Notes: generated by a model from the letters alone, not told the origin. A stretch of 64,000 nt of DNA from an uncultured Rhizobiaceae group bacterium (GCA_947501445.1 CANMVS010000010.1:124001-188000); one strand, 5' to 3'; counted from the stretch's first letter, positions 50,032 through 58,848 are shown. Translations and numbers: made by a program.

Positions 50032-50444
50032 GTTTTAAATCCCACTCTCAGCCCAAAAACCCCCGACACATCAGCGCCGAAAACCCGGTTGCATCAATCC
50101 TGTGCAGCCTGCGCTGTACTTCCCGCGTACGCCCTCTTGGTCCCTCAACATAAGTGACACCATTTCCAGGATCAGTGCAATAGTAAGTGCGTTGACTTGT
50201 GATACCTTCGCAATGCCCTGGCCTTTGTGTTCTCATAGCCAATGTGTAAGCCGCCAACTATTACCTGCATATTACATAATAGGTTGATACAAATTGTATT
50301 GTGCCATTCGCCATTCGTTTTCACCAAATTCCATTTTCCGGTGGAACAATGACAAGGCACAAGTCAAACTGGCAATAATAGGTGTATCGTAGCGGCAATA
50401 ATCAGGTCACGACCCCACATACCACCCTGTTCAAGGAGCCATGA
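50032..50444. other. Gap upstream of the YcaO operon
   Basis: These 413 bases lie between divergent genes and should hold the promoters for the YcaO operon and the DenD-like gene. They include a possible small minus-strand frame (next entry) and an AT-rich core near 50250-50400. No palindrome stands out. Confidence 0.5.
50048..50257 (-). CDS. Possible 69-residue protein at the head of the YcaO operon
   Basis: A frame from TTG (AGG six bases upstream) or from an internal ATG at 50236 (62 residues) ends 16 nt before the cyclase/AAA start, on the same strand. It is basic and contains three Cys (GHCEGITSQRTYYCTDPGNG; ALMCRGFLG). It matches no family I know. Small Cys-containing peptides near YcaO genes can be modification substrates, so it is listed as a possibility. 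It may also be chance. Confidence 0.3.
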   Translation of the reverse strand: MAAYTLAMRTQRPGHCEGITSQRTYYCTDPGNGVTYVEGPRGRTREVQRRLHRIDATGFSALMCRGFLG

Positions 50445-51428
50445 ATGCATGTTCTGATTTTGGGTGCCGCCGGCATGGTTGGCAGAAAACTCACCCGTCA
50501 ACTGTGTGCCGCAGGCCAGATAAATGGTCGCAATATCACAGCCATGACACTCTTTGACGTGGTTGAACCACCGGCCGTCAAGGCCGGTTGGCGCGTTTCG
50601 GTGGCAAGCGGTGATATTGCCGAGCGTGGGCAAATTGACCAGTTGATTGCCCACAAACCGGACGTCATTTTTCACCTGGCAGCCATCGTTTCCGGTGAGG
50701 CTGAACTCGATTTCGACAAGGGGTACAGCATAAACCTTGATGGCACGCGCCACTTGCTTCAGTCGATTCGAGCACAAAACTACCATCCCAAAGTCATCTT
50801 CACATCATCGATAGCTGTATTTGGCGCCCCGTTTCCCGAAGCCATCGATGATGATTTTCTCTCGGCACCACTTACGTCCTATGGTGCACAAAAGGCTTGC
50901 TCCGAACTGCTCCTGAATGATTATTGCCGCAAGGGATTTCTGGATGCGATCTCCATTCGCCTGCCGACCGTTGTCATTCGTCCCGGGCGTCCCAACAAAG
51001 CGGCCTCCGGTTTTTTCTCCAATATCCTGCGCGAACCCCTCAGCGGACAGGAGGCCGTTTTACCCGTCTCGCGGGATGTCCAGCATTGGATGGCAAGCCC
51101 GGCAAAAGCCGCCGGCTTTCTGGTTCATGCTGCTAACCTGGATACCGGATTGCTTGGCCACAGACGTGCCCTCAATATGCCGGGTCTTGCGGTAACTGTC
51201 GGCGAAATGATCGAAGCACTGGCGCGGGTCGCGGGCCCTGATCGCGCTGCTTTGATCCGGGAGGAACCTGATGAGATGATCATGCGCATGGTTGGTGGAT
51301 GGCCGCGCAATTTCAAAACAACCAGATCGCTGGACCTGGGGTTTCACGCCGATCATTCGATTGACGAGATTATCGAGACCCATATTGAAAATGAGCTGGG
51401 TGGCCAGTTGGGTGAGATCGCCTCCTGA
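50445..51428 (+). CDS. denD: D-erythronate dehydrogenase-like epimerase (DenD)
   Basis: The 327-residue extended SDR has GAAGMVGRKL at the N-terminus, HLAAIVSGEAE, FTSSIAVFGAPFPE and the catalytic YxxxK (SYGAQKACSE), followed by RLPTVVIRPG. This pattern is typical of DenD, which oxidises D-erythronate to 2-oxo-tetronate. The partner kinase, aldolase and isomerase of that pathway are not nearby, so the substrate could differ. The ATG at this position, in frame with the Rossmann motif, is preceded by AAGGAG. It converges on a dioxygenase gene. Confidence 0.85.
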   Translation: MHVLILGAAGMVGRKLTRQLCAAGQINGRNITAMTLFDVVEPPAVKAGWRVSVASGDIAERGQIDQLIAHKPDVIFHLAAIVSGEAELDFDKGYSINLDGTRHLLQSIRAQNYHPKVIFTSSIAVFGAPFPEAIDDDFLSAPLTSYGAQKACSELLLNDYCRKGFLDAISIRLPTVVIRPGRPNKAASGFFSNILREPLSGQEAVLPVSRDVQHWMASPAKAAGFLVHAANLDTGLLGHRRALNMPGLAVTVGEMIEALARVAGPDRAALIREEPDEMIMRMVGGWPRNFKTTRSLDLGFHADHSIDEIIETHIENELGGQLGEIAS

Positions 51429-51463
51429 CGAATTTGAAAAGGGTTGTTCCGAAAAAGTTATCT

Positions 51464-52522
51464 CTAGTCCAATGGAACATTCAAATGTGTTCCTGGCGTT
51501 ATGATGCCGCCGCGAGCACCAATTTCAATTGACCCATACCGCTGTTTGAAAGCATCAGGCAACGGACGGTCTTCAGGCAGGGAAAGCCACAATCGCAATA
51601 AATGGCGCTTGTCCTGCGGTTCTTCCCAATCAGTAAAACCGGTTCGATCGTGCAACAGTGCGTGATTGTAGACAAATTGCATGTCTCCCGGCTCCAACTG
51701 CATGGATAGATGCAGATCAGCGTCATTTGCAAGTTCATCAAAAAAATCAAGCGCTTCGATGTGTGCCTTCGTCAGACGCATCGCCTGGGGAAACCGCTGA
51801 GCACTATCGATGTATTGACGCTGATACATGCCTGTCAGATATCCGGCATGCCAGTTGAAGACCGGAATTTCGAAAAAGGGTTTCTCGCCTTCGGGAACCT
51901 CACCGCGGCGATCTGTGGCAATGGGGTCAAAAAGCAGCCCGACCAGATCGGGTCTCCTGCGGCGCATTTCATTGTAAATCGTTTGTGTACTGACCAGCAG
52001 TGACTGCCCACCCTCCCTGGCCTTTTTCAAACACAGCAACCCAACGACATCAGCAGAATCGGTATGAAAAGTCTGCCTTTGTGCCGTCTGATAGATGCGC
52101 GTATTTGTGTCATTGGCGTCAGCACCAATATCACGCACATGACCCAGGATATGTCCCTCGGCATTTTGGGAACGCGCCCTGCCCAGATGCACACCAATGC
52201 CGCAAAATATCGTCGCCGCCTTTTTTTGTGAATAGTCTCCAACAGGCAGACCACGCAGGATTTCAAAACCAATGCCACTGACCAGCGTACTACGAAGGTC
52301 TGTCAGGTGCCTGCTCAAGCCTGGCAGGGGAAAATCCTCTTTCGTCATCACGGCTATGGCTTTACCCCCGGCAGCGAATACGTCAGCTGCACGTTCCAGT
52401 TCCGCAATCTCATTTTGTGACAGGGTCCTCGTCCAGCTTTGAGGAACCCGTGCCAGATCTTCCCCCGTCCAGGCTGCAGGTCCATTCAGGGTCACCGGTG
52501 GCAGTTTCGTTTCATTGTTCAT
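51464..52522 (-). CDS. TauD/TfdA-family Fe(II)/2-oxoglutarate dioxygenase
   Basis: The 352-residue protein has the facial triad of the family: HxD in TFHTDSADVV (H153, D155) and a distal His in VYNHALLHDRTGF, with a following Arg (LLRLWLSLPE) for 2-oxoglutarate. Such enzymes hydroxylate organic acids, amino acids or sulfonates; the substrate is unknown. It ends 35 nt from the convergent DenD-like gene. No transporter or sulfur gene is adjacent. Confidence 0.88.
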   Translation of the reverse strand: MNNETKLPPVTLNGPAAWTGEDLARVPQSWTRTLSQNEIAELERAADVFAAGGKAIAVMTKEDFPLPGLSRHLTDLRSTLVSGIGFEILRGLPVGDYSQKKAATIFCGIGVHLGRARSQNAEGHILGHVRDIGADANDTNTRIYQTAQRQTFHTDSADVVGLLCLKKAREGGQSLLVSTQTIYNEMRRRRPDLVGLLFDPIATDRRGEVPEGEKPFFEIPVFNWHAGYLTGMYQRQYIDSAQRFPQAMRLTKAHIEALDFFDELANDADLHLSMQLEPGDMQFVYNHALLHDRTGFTDWEEPQDKRHLLRLWLSLPEDRPLPDAFKQRYGSIEIGARGGIITPGTHLNVPLD

Positions 52523-52793
52523 GTCGTTATTCCAAAAATGGTTTTGCCCACGATATCACCACACAGTGATCTGATTTCACGCCAATTCATGTCAGACACC
52601 AAATTTTCATAGTGCCAAAACAGTTACCCCGCGGATAGTCAGGAGCAATGGTTCCAATCGGTATCCACATTGTACGATGAAGCACAATTGCCAAACCACC
52701 TTGGAGATTCAATGGTTTCCGGGTAAATTTGCTCCAGGCAAATCACATCAGCGGGCCTGAAGCGTGATACGGCAATAGATGTGGGGGTGTAAT

Positions 52794-54311
52794 TTGAACT
52801 ATCGATTTGGCAAATGGGAACTGAACGCTGAACATTTCGAACTTCTGCTGGACGGCACCCGTGTACAGGTTGAACCGAGGGTTTTTGATCTGCTGCTGTT
52901 GCTGGCCGCCAATGATGACCGCGTTATAACCAAGAATGAAATTATAGAAAGTGTGTGGGGCGGGCGCATTGTTTCCGAGGCAACCATTTCAACCTGTGTG
53001 AAATCTGCACGGCAGGCCATTGGTGATGATGGCAAGGCACAGCAACTTATCCGCACCGTTCACGGCCGTGGGTTCCGTTTTGTAGGCAAGCTGGAAAAAA
53101 CCGCAGCGTCAGCGCCTGTTCAAACTCCAGAGGCACAAACGTCAGCGTTCACCATGCCGGCACTCATCATATTGCCCATGCAGGTGTTTGGCAGCAGTGA
53201 TCTGGAACCATTTGCCGACGGTCTGGTGGAGAATCTGACCACAATCCTGACCCGAATTCCCCTACTGTCTATCCTGTCTCGCACATCAAGCTTTGCGCTG
53301 AAGGGCAAGGATGTTCATTACGAAGATCTCAGAGAACGCTTTGGCGTCAAGTTCATGTTGGAAGGGAGCTTGCAGCCCCTGCCGAGCGGCACCAGGGTCA
53401 ATCTCCAGCTCATAGACACTGCAAGCGGATTTCATCTTTGGGCGCAGCAGTTTGATTTCCCTGCCAGCGAAAATCTGCTGGAACAGATGCTGGAACGTAT
53501 TTTGCCGCGACTGGAGCCGCAATTGTGGCGAGCCATCATGGCACATCTAACCGAAATTGGTGATCAGGGCAGCAGCCGACAGGCATTGCTACAGGCAGTA
53601 GGCCTTCTTTCACTCAAAGGGTGGCACACCGACACATTTGCGCAATCAACTGAATTGCTGCGCATGTCCATCGCAGAAGAACCAGGATTTGCCCTTTCAC
53701 ATGCCTATCTGGCCCTGACACTGGCGCTTGGTCATCGCATTGGCCTGCTTGAAAAGTCACACCAGATTGCCGCAGAAGCGATGCAGGAAGCAGAAAAAGC
53801 GCTCGAACTGGATGGTATGGATTCAAACGTTGTCGGATTGGCGGCCTGCGCACTTGCTGATATTGGCCATGTTGCCCGGGCTATTCCGTTGCTTAGAAAT
53901 GCCGTTGAGATAAATCCCAACAATGCGCAGGCATGGTCTGCCCTTGGCTCAGCAGAGTTGATGGATGGACAGACGACAGCAGCTATTGGGCACCTGGAGC
54001 ACGGCATTGCCATCAGCCCCATGGATGGCCGTCTGGCCGTTTGGGGCACCCTATTGGCCCTGGCCTACTTGAACGATGGAAAACTGGATCAGGCTCTCCA
54101 AGCCGCCCAAAATGCCTGCATGAATGATGTAAAAACCTATTTGCCACGACTGGCTCTGGCTGCCACCCATCTTGTCAGAATTGAAACTGAACAGGCCGCA
54201 AAGGCATTGGTTGAGTGTTATCGCATCAACCCCGACCTTTCCCAGACTCAAATCGATCTGCTATTGGGCAGTGAAATGGGTTCAACCGTTGGAAAGTTGC
54301 GGGCGGCCTGA
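52794..54311 (+). CDS. Winged-helix / TolB-N-like / TPR regulator, paralogue 1
   Basis: The 505-residue protein has an OmpR/CadC-type winged helix (residues 1-105; EPRVFDLLLLLAANDDRVIT, SVWGGRIVSEATIST, HGRGFRFVG), then a domain like that in rhizobial cyclases (LIILPMQVFGSSDLEPFADG, MLEGSLQPLPSGTRVNLQL) and TPR repeats (ALDGMDSNVVG region, NPNNAQAWSALGSAELM). There is no membrane helix. A TTG after GGGGGTG aligns with the start of paralogue 2; an in-frame ATG at 52779 is the alternative. It lies upstream of the globin/cyclase pair on the opposite strand, and probably regulates transcription in response to an unknown signal. Confidence 0.82.
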   Translation: MNYRFGKWELNAEHFELLLDGTRVQVEPRVFDLLLLLAANDDRVITKNEIIESVWGGRIVSEATISTCVKSARQAIGDDGKAQQLIRTVHGRGFRFVGKLEKTAASAPVQTPEAQTSAFTMPALIILPMQVFGSSDLEPFADGLVENLTTILTRIPLLSILSRTSSFALKGKDVHYEDLRERFGVKFMLEGSLQPLPSGTRVNLQLIDTASGFHLWAQQFDFPASENLLEQMLERILPRLEPQLWRAIMAHLTEIGDQGSSRQALLQAVGLLSLKGWHTDTFAQSTELLRMSIAEEPGFALSHAYLALTLALGHRIGLLEKSHQIAAEAMQEAEKALELDGMDSNVVGLAACALADIGHVARAIPLLRNAVEINPNNAQAWSALGSAELMDGQTTAAIGHLEHGIAISPMDGRLAVWGTLLALAYLNDGKLDQALQAAQNACMNDVKTYLPRLALAATHLVRIETEQAAKALVECYRINPDLSQTQIDLLLGSEMGSTVGKLRAA

Positions 54312-54320
54312 AGACACCTG

Positions 54321-54423
54321 AACCGTTTCACGTTTTGTCAGAAACGGGACAATGGTGTCTGCCCTTGATTTTGTTGATGCATTCAGGTTTTGCCAATTCC
54401 GTCAAAACCTGAATTGCTCTGGA
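54321..54423 (-). repeat. Interspersed two-hairpin repeat, full-length copy (reverse orientation)
   Basis: The reverse copy reads CCGTTTCACGTTTTGTCAG and ends TTGATGCATTCAGGTTTTG...CAAAACCTGAATTGCTC. Both hairpins are intact. It lies between convergent genes. Confidence 0.87.
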
Positions 54424-54439
54424 ACAGGCAAACAATAAA

Positions 54440-55492
54440 TCAGGCGGCACGCAATTCCCTGTGCGCATCTTTCAAGGCAAATACTTCCTTTGACCCAAAC
54501 CCCTTGACCTCAATTTCTCCCAGCGGTTCTGCTGCAAAATCATTTTTGATCAATTCGTACATATCTTCACAAAGGCAGATTTCCATCTCATCCGCATGGG
54601 CCTCCATACGGGCTGCGAGATTCACGCCCGGACCGAAAATATCATAAACATATTTTTGCACGCCAACGATTGATCCAACGACAGTGCCGGTGTTGATACC
54701 AATTCTGCACTTCCATTTTTGCCGGTGTGTCGCGTTGCGCTTATTCAAATAGCGGATCATCAATTGAGCAACCCGGGCAATATTGACGGCGTGATCGGGC
54801 GTTGCTTCCGGAAGCCCGGAAACGGCCATATAGGCGTCACCCATTGTCTTGATACGCTCACAACCAAATTGCTGCACAATCTGATCAAAGGCTGTAAAAA
54901 TATCATTGAGTTCGGTAATTGTTCCGGCAGGGTCCTGTGAGATCGGCATTTCCGTAAATCCCACAAAATCCAGCATCAAAACAGACGCATGCTCATAGGT
55001 CTGCGGTGCACTGACGCCAAAGGTTTTCAGCTCATCATAAATCGCCTTCGGCATAACATTCAGCAGCAGTTTTTCCGCCCGCTCCTTCTCACGCTCCAGC
55101 GTTCTGTTTTGCTTTTCGATCATTGATGAATAGGACTCGATCATATATTCGAGCTCTTTCATCTTCGAAACATTCTGACACTCAAGAACAAGAAACCCTG
55201 CATCCTGACTGTCACAATGAGACACCTGAAGCGCAACGGTAATGGAACGCCGTTTGACCTTGATCTCTGCCTCCGCACAAAACGCGCGCCCGGCGGCAAT
55301 TCTCTCCTTCAGGCGGGAGAAGTCCAGGTTGCAAAACACGTCTCCCAGCGCACGGCCCTTGACCACTTCTTCGGGAAACCAGTCGCAAAATCGTTTATTC
55401 GCTGTCAGGATTTCCTGGTTTTGCGGGTCCAGAATGGCCAATCCAACGCCAGCAGACTCAAGCAGTAACTCGTTGAATTTATCCATATTCAT
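54440..55492 (-). CDS. PAS-domain class III adenylate/guanylate cyclase
   Basis: The 350-residue protein has an N-terminal PAS domain (ESAGVGLAILDPQNQEILTAN), a coiled coil (MIESYSSMIEKQNRTLEREK) and the LLLNVMPKAIYDELK linker seen in eukaryotic-type soluble cyclases. The catalytic domain has MLDFVGFTEM, KTMGDAYMAVSG (GDA rather than GDG) and FGPGVNLAARM. It starts after GGGAG. A truncated globin gene lies 86 nt upstream on the same strand, so the pair may link heme gas sensing to cyclic nucleotide. Confidence 0.9.
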   Translation of the reverse strand: MNMDKFNELLLESAGVGLAILDPQNQEILTANKRFCDWFPEEVVKGRALGDVFCNLDFSRLKERIAAGRAFCAEAEIKVKRRSITVALQVSHCDSQDAGFLVLECQNVSKMKELEYMIESYSSMIEKQNRTLEREKERAEKLLLNVMPKAIYDELKTFGVSAPQTYEHASVLMLDFVGFTEMPISQDPAGTITELNDIFTAFDQIVQQFGCERIKTMGDAYMAVSGLPEATPDHAVNIARVAQLMIRYLNKRNATHRQKWKCRIGINTGTVVGSIVGVQKYVYDIFGPGVNLAARMEAHADEMEICLCEDMYELIKNDFAAEPLGEIEVKGFGSKEVFALKDAHRELRAA

Positions 55493-55578
55493 GTGATTTC
55501 TCCCGGTTATAAACTGTTTGCTCTCGTCAGAGGTGATGTGTTCAATCAGACTGTTCGTCCGCAAAAGATGTGACGCGG

Positions 55579-55935
55579 TCAGCTCGAAACGATGCAATGA
55601 GAACGGCTGTCCATTTCATTCATGATCAGGTCGATATCGCTGGCGGCAAAATCGAAATCCTCCAGGCTTTCTTTCATCAATCGGGCCACGTCCTCAAAAG
55701 CTTCGCGCTGAATATTGTGATGGGCATGGACGCGCCGCAACTGCTCATTGCTGTAGGCAACCGGTCCACCCATCACCTGGGCAATGAATTTCGTTTGATG
55801 GTCAATCATTGATTTCATGTTGACGTTTTCGAAATAGGGTCCGGAAACATCTGAATCCAAAACCTTGTCATAGAATGCCAGAACCACCTTGCTGACCGCG
55901 GCAAATCCGCCGCAACGTTGAAAAATACTAGCCAT
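55579..55935 (-). CDS. Group 1 truncated hemoglobin
   Basis: The 118-residue protein is a 2-on-2 globin: MASIFQRCGGFAAVSKVVLA with the F-Y pair (B10 Tyr at 22), HQTKFIAQVMGGP (E helix) and the proximal-His segment VHAHHNIQREAF (H70). Such proteins bind O2, NO or CO. The start is the ATG seven bases after GGAG. A strong hairpin lies just upstream. It lies between a methyltransferase gene and a PAS-cyclase gene on the same strand. Confidence 0.9.
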   Translation of the reverse strand: MASIFQRCGGFAAVSKVVLAFYDKVLDSDVSGPYFENVNMKSMIDHQTKFIAQVMGGPVAYSNEQLRRVHAHHNIQREAFEDVARLMKESLEDFDFAASDIDLIMNEMDSRSHCIVSS

Positions 55936-55955
55936 ATCCATTCTCCAGATTGGAT

Positions 55956-55981
55956 GTTTTCGGCAAGGCTTTGCCGAAAAC
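55956..55981. promoter_or_regulatory. Hairpin in the leader of the globin gene
   Basis: GTTTTCGGCAA pairs perfectly with TTGCCGAAAAC around GGCT (11-bp stem, 4-base loop). It ends about 10 nt upstream of the ribosome site of the globin gene. Without a T run it may be a leader structure or a protein-binding palindrome. Confidence 0.55.
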
Positions 55982-56002
55982 AACTGATTAAGAACGCCGA
56001 CT

Positions 56003-56036
56003 TGAGGTTGGGGGGTCGATGCTGCACCCAACCTCA
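56003..56036. terminator. Hairpin after the methyltransferase gene
   Basis: TGAGGTTGGG pairs with CCCAACCTCA (10 bp) around a 14-base loop, starting 2 nt beyond the methyltransferase stop. No T run follows, so termination would be Rho-assisted or the hairpin acts on mRNA stability. Confidence 0.5.
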
Positions 56037-56038
56037 GA

Positions 56039-56857
56039 TCAACGGCGTGTAATGACAACTTCAAGATATTCAGACGGCACAACCATGGTGCCATCATCAG
56101 CCACATTGTTGCGACCGATCAGATCCTTCAAATCCTCGGTCAACGAAGCGCTTTTTTCCGGGTCCAGTGCCGCGAAGGCCTTGTGTGTTGGACCATAGAA
56201 ATCACGAAATACTTCGAGCCAATGTTCAACGGAACGATAACGAAAGGCGAAGCTGCGCGGCCGTATATGAATATCGGTGCTCGCATGGCCAAACAGTTCG
56301 TCCAATCGCGAGCGCGTTCCCCACAATGCGGGCGAAGCAAGGCCAACCGGGGGCGGCAGGTATCGGCCGATGACCTTGAAAAGGGCGCCGATGAAACTGT
56401 CCGGAGTCCAGTTGGCCAGACCGATCTTTCCGCCGCTGCGACACACGCGAACCATCTCGCTGGCGGCCTTCACCTGATTGGGTGCAAACATGACACCAAA
56501 GGTCGATGCAACGACATCGAAACTGGCATCCGCAAAGGGCAGGTCTTCCGCATCTGCCACCTGGAATTCGACGCTGAGACGTTCAGTGTCAGCGCGTTCC
56601 TTGCCGCGTAGCAGCAGCGAAGCGACATAGTCCGTCGAGGTAACGTCAGCCCAGCGACGGGCCGCAGCCAGCGTAAAGTTGCCATTGCCGGCTGCCACGT
56701 CCAGTACAGCCTGATCCGACCTGAGATCCAGTTCTTCAGCAAGGTTCTCACCAACGATCTGCAGTGTCGTTCCAACGATGGCATAATCACCCGAAGACCA
56801 GGCTGCATTTTGCTTCGCCTTGATCGCAGAATAATCGGGAACAGTATTTACGGTCAT
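56039..56857 (-). CDS. SAM-dependent methyltransferase (class I)
   Basis: The 272-residue protein has the class I Rossmann SAM motif VLDVAAGNGNFTLAAAR, an acidic loop (VTSTDYVASLL), VADAEDLPFADASFDVVAS (motifs II/III) and GGKIGLANW. The C-terminal half resembles UbiE/Methyltransf_11 small-molecule enzymes. The substrate is unknown. The ATG follows AGAGG at about eight bases. It lies 103 nt upstream of the globin gene and diverges from a winged-helix regulator gene. Confidence 0.85.
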   Translation of the reverse strand: MTVNTVPDYSAIKAKQNAAWSSGDYAIVGTTLQIVGENLAEELDLRSDQAVLDVAAGNGNFTLAAARRWADVTSTDYVASLLLRGKERADTERLSVEFQVADAEDLPFADASFDVVASTFGVMFAPNQVKAASEMVRVCRSGGKIGLANWTPDSFIGALFKVIGRYLPPPVGLASPALWGTRSRLDELFGHASTDIHIRPRSFAFRYRSVEHWLEVFRDFYGPTHKAFAALDPEKSASLTEDLKDLIGRNNVADDGTMVVPSEYLEVVITRR

Positions 56858-57158
56858 CACAAATTCCTCTTAACAACTCAGTCGACGTCATTGCCGCGCT
56901 GATGAATTCAGTTGTGCTGGTTTTGTGATCTGAAAGCTTGCAGGATATCTGTAGATTGCCTGCAGATTATCTGAATAATTCTGCAGATTTGGCTTTTTGG
57001 GCAGATAATTGCGCTTTTTTTTGAAGCCGGTGGCAGCCATTTGCAGGCCAAGGCCGTGATGTCAGTGCGCAAGCCCAACGCCGATCGAGGGTTGCTGGAC
57101 CCCACAGAACCCATGTCCTATAATCATGGCGCAGCTTTTTTATGCAATCGGATAACCG
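56858..57158. other. Divergent promoter region with repeated CAGAT elements
   Basis: This 301-base gap separates the methyltransferase gene and regulator paralogue 2. CAGAT-type words recur near 56950-57010 (GATATCTG, CTGCAGATTATCTG, CTGCAGATT, GGCAGATAATT). No gene is present. Confidence 0.5.
56963..56973. promoter_or_regulatory. Candidate operator CAGATTATCTG
   Basis: An 11-bp palindrome (CAGAT-T-ATCTG) lies between divergent genes, with further CAGAT half-sites on each side at about 20-base spacing. It is a plausible binding site for the adjacent winged-helix regulator. Confidence 0.4.
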
Positions 57159-58730
57159 ATGAAATACAGCTTCGCAGAATATGAATTGGACACCGACCTT
57201 TTTGAACTTCGGTTTGCCGGTGAACCATGCAAAATTGAACCCCAGGTTTTTTCACTGTTGGAACTTCTTGTCTCCAATCACACAAGGCTGGTTTCCAAAG
57301 ACGAAATCAATATGCACGTTTGGGGTGGCCGCGTCGTCTCGGAAGCCGTCGTAAACAGCCGGATAAAGGCAGCGCGCAAAGCCATAGGAGACAACGGAAA
57401 AGCCCAGGAGCGCATTAGAACACACCATGGCCGGGGCTTCCGGTTTATCGCCAAAGTCACAACACAATCAGCCATCCCTAAATCTCAGAGCAGCGTGCCT
57501 GAAAAGACGGATGAAGCAGCCGGGTCTGCAAAAATTGCCACCGACGGACGCCCTTCGATTGCAGTTCTACCGCTGCAGGTGCTCACGCCGGATGAGCGCT
57601 ACGGTGCACTGGGTGATGCCGTTTCCCAGGAGGTTATAATAGAGCTGTCGCGCCTGCATTGGCTGATTGTCATTGCCCGCGGTTCCTCATTCCGTTTCCG
57701 TGAGCCGGACGCCGATATGACTTCCATCGGTAAAATTCTCGGTGCTCGCTATCTGGTTAGCGGAACAATCAGTTTTGCCGGTCGTACCAGTGCAGTTACT
57801 GTGGAGCTGTCCAATACGTCGGATGGACAGGTCCTTTGGACTGACCGGATTGAGTGCCCGGTCGACGATCTTCTCCAACTGCGCTTTACGCTCTCCTCGC
57901 ATATTGTCACCGTTATTGAATCGCGCATTCAACTGGCTGAAGCATCAAAGGCCGCACAAATACCCACAGAGAACCTTGATGCCTGGTCAGCCTACCATCG
58001 CGGCCTGTGGCACATGTACCGCTTTAACCAGCACGATAATTCCATAGCCGCACGCCTGTTTGACAGAGCATTGACGGCCGATGGGAACTTTGCCCGTGCC
58101 CATGCAGGATTATCATTCACCCACTTCCAGAATGCCTTTTTGAATTATACCGGTGACAAACAACAGCAAAAAACCATGGCCCGACATCATGCTGAAAAGA
58201 GCATTGAACTGGACCCCTATGATCCATTCACCAATTTGACCATGGGGCGTTGTCAGTGGATTCATGGTGATATCGAAGCGGGCATGCCCTGGCTTGATCG
58301 CAGTGTTGATCTGAGCCCCAACTATGCCTTTGCCATTTACAACCGGGGCGTTCTCAACATGTTGCTGGGTCATGGGCAGCAAAGTGAAGACAATACCGCC
58401 AAGGCAATTTCGCTCAGTCCAATTGATCCGCTGAATTATGCCATGCTGACAACCCGCTCTTTGTCGCATTTTGTGCGCGCAGACTATCAGACCGCCGTGG
58501 AATGGGCAGACCGCGCGATCCGGGCACCCAATGCCCATGTCCACATCCATGTCATCGCCGCTCTGGCACATGAAAAGGCAGGCAACCACCAACGGGCTGT
58601 CGAATGTGTGCAAAGGGTCAGAAATTCCAGCCGCAATTATCAGCAGTCGGATTTTTTCAATGGTTTCAGTTTTCGTGATGACGTGACCATGGATATTGCC
58701 AAAAAAACGCTCAATCAACTCAATCTGTGA
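57159..58730 (+). CDS. Winged-helix / TolB-N-like / TPR regulator, paralogue 2
   Basis: The 523-residue protein matches paralogue 1 throughout: MKYSFAEYELDTDLFEL and HVWGGRVVSEAVVNSRIKAA in the winged helix, IAVLPLQVLTPDERYGALGD and YLVSGTISFAGRTSAVTVEL in the middle domain, then TPR repeats (SIELDPYDPFTNLTMGR, NYAFAIYNRGVLNMLLG). It probably senses a signal through the TPR half and controls transcription. It diverges from the methyltransferase gene. No membrane helix is seen, unlike CadC. Confidence 0.85.
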   Translation: MKYSFAEYELDTDLFELRFAGEPCKIEPQVFSLLELLVSNHTRLVSKDEINMHVWGGRVVSEAVVNSRIKAARKAIGDNGKAQERIRTHHGRGFRFIAKVTTQSAIPKSQSSVPEKTDEAAGSAKIATDGRPSIAVLPLQVLTPDERYGALGDAVSQEVIIELSRLHWLIVIARGSSFRFREPDADMTSIGKILGARYLVSGTISFAGRTSAVTVELSNTSDGQVLWTDRIECPVDDLLQLRFTLSSHIVTVIESRIQLAEASKAAQIPTENLDAWSAYHRGLWHMYRFNQHDNSIAARLFDRALTADGNFARAHAGLSFTHFQNAFLNYTGDKQQQKTMARHHAEKSIELDPYDPFTNLTMGRCQWIHGDIEAGMPWLDRSVDLSPNYAFAIYNRGVLNMLLGHGQQSEDNTAKAISLSPIDPLNYAMLTTRSLSHFVRADYQTAVEWADRAIRAPNAHVHIHVIAALAHEKAGNHQRAVECVQRVRNSSRNYQQSDFFNGFSFRDDVTMDIAKKTLNQLNL

Positions 58731-58848
58731 ACTTGCGCCAGCGTCATGATATGCCACAATGGATATACGAACGTGCTTGGCCTATCATATGCATCGAACA
58801 AAGGGGCCTGAAGCCGTAAATGTTTGCAACAAACGGGGGACCGCAAAC

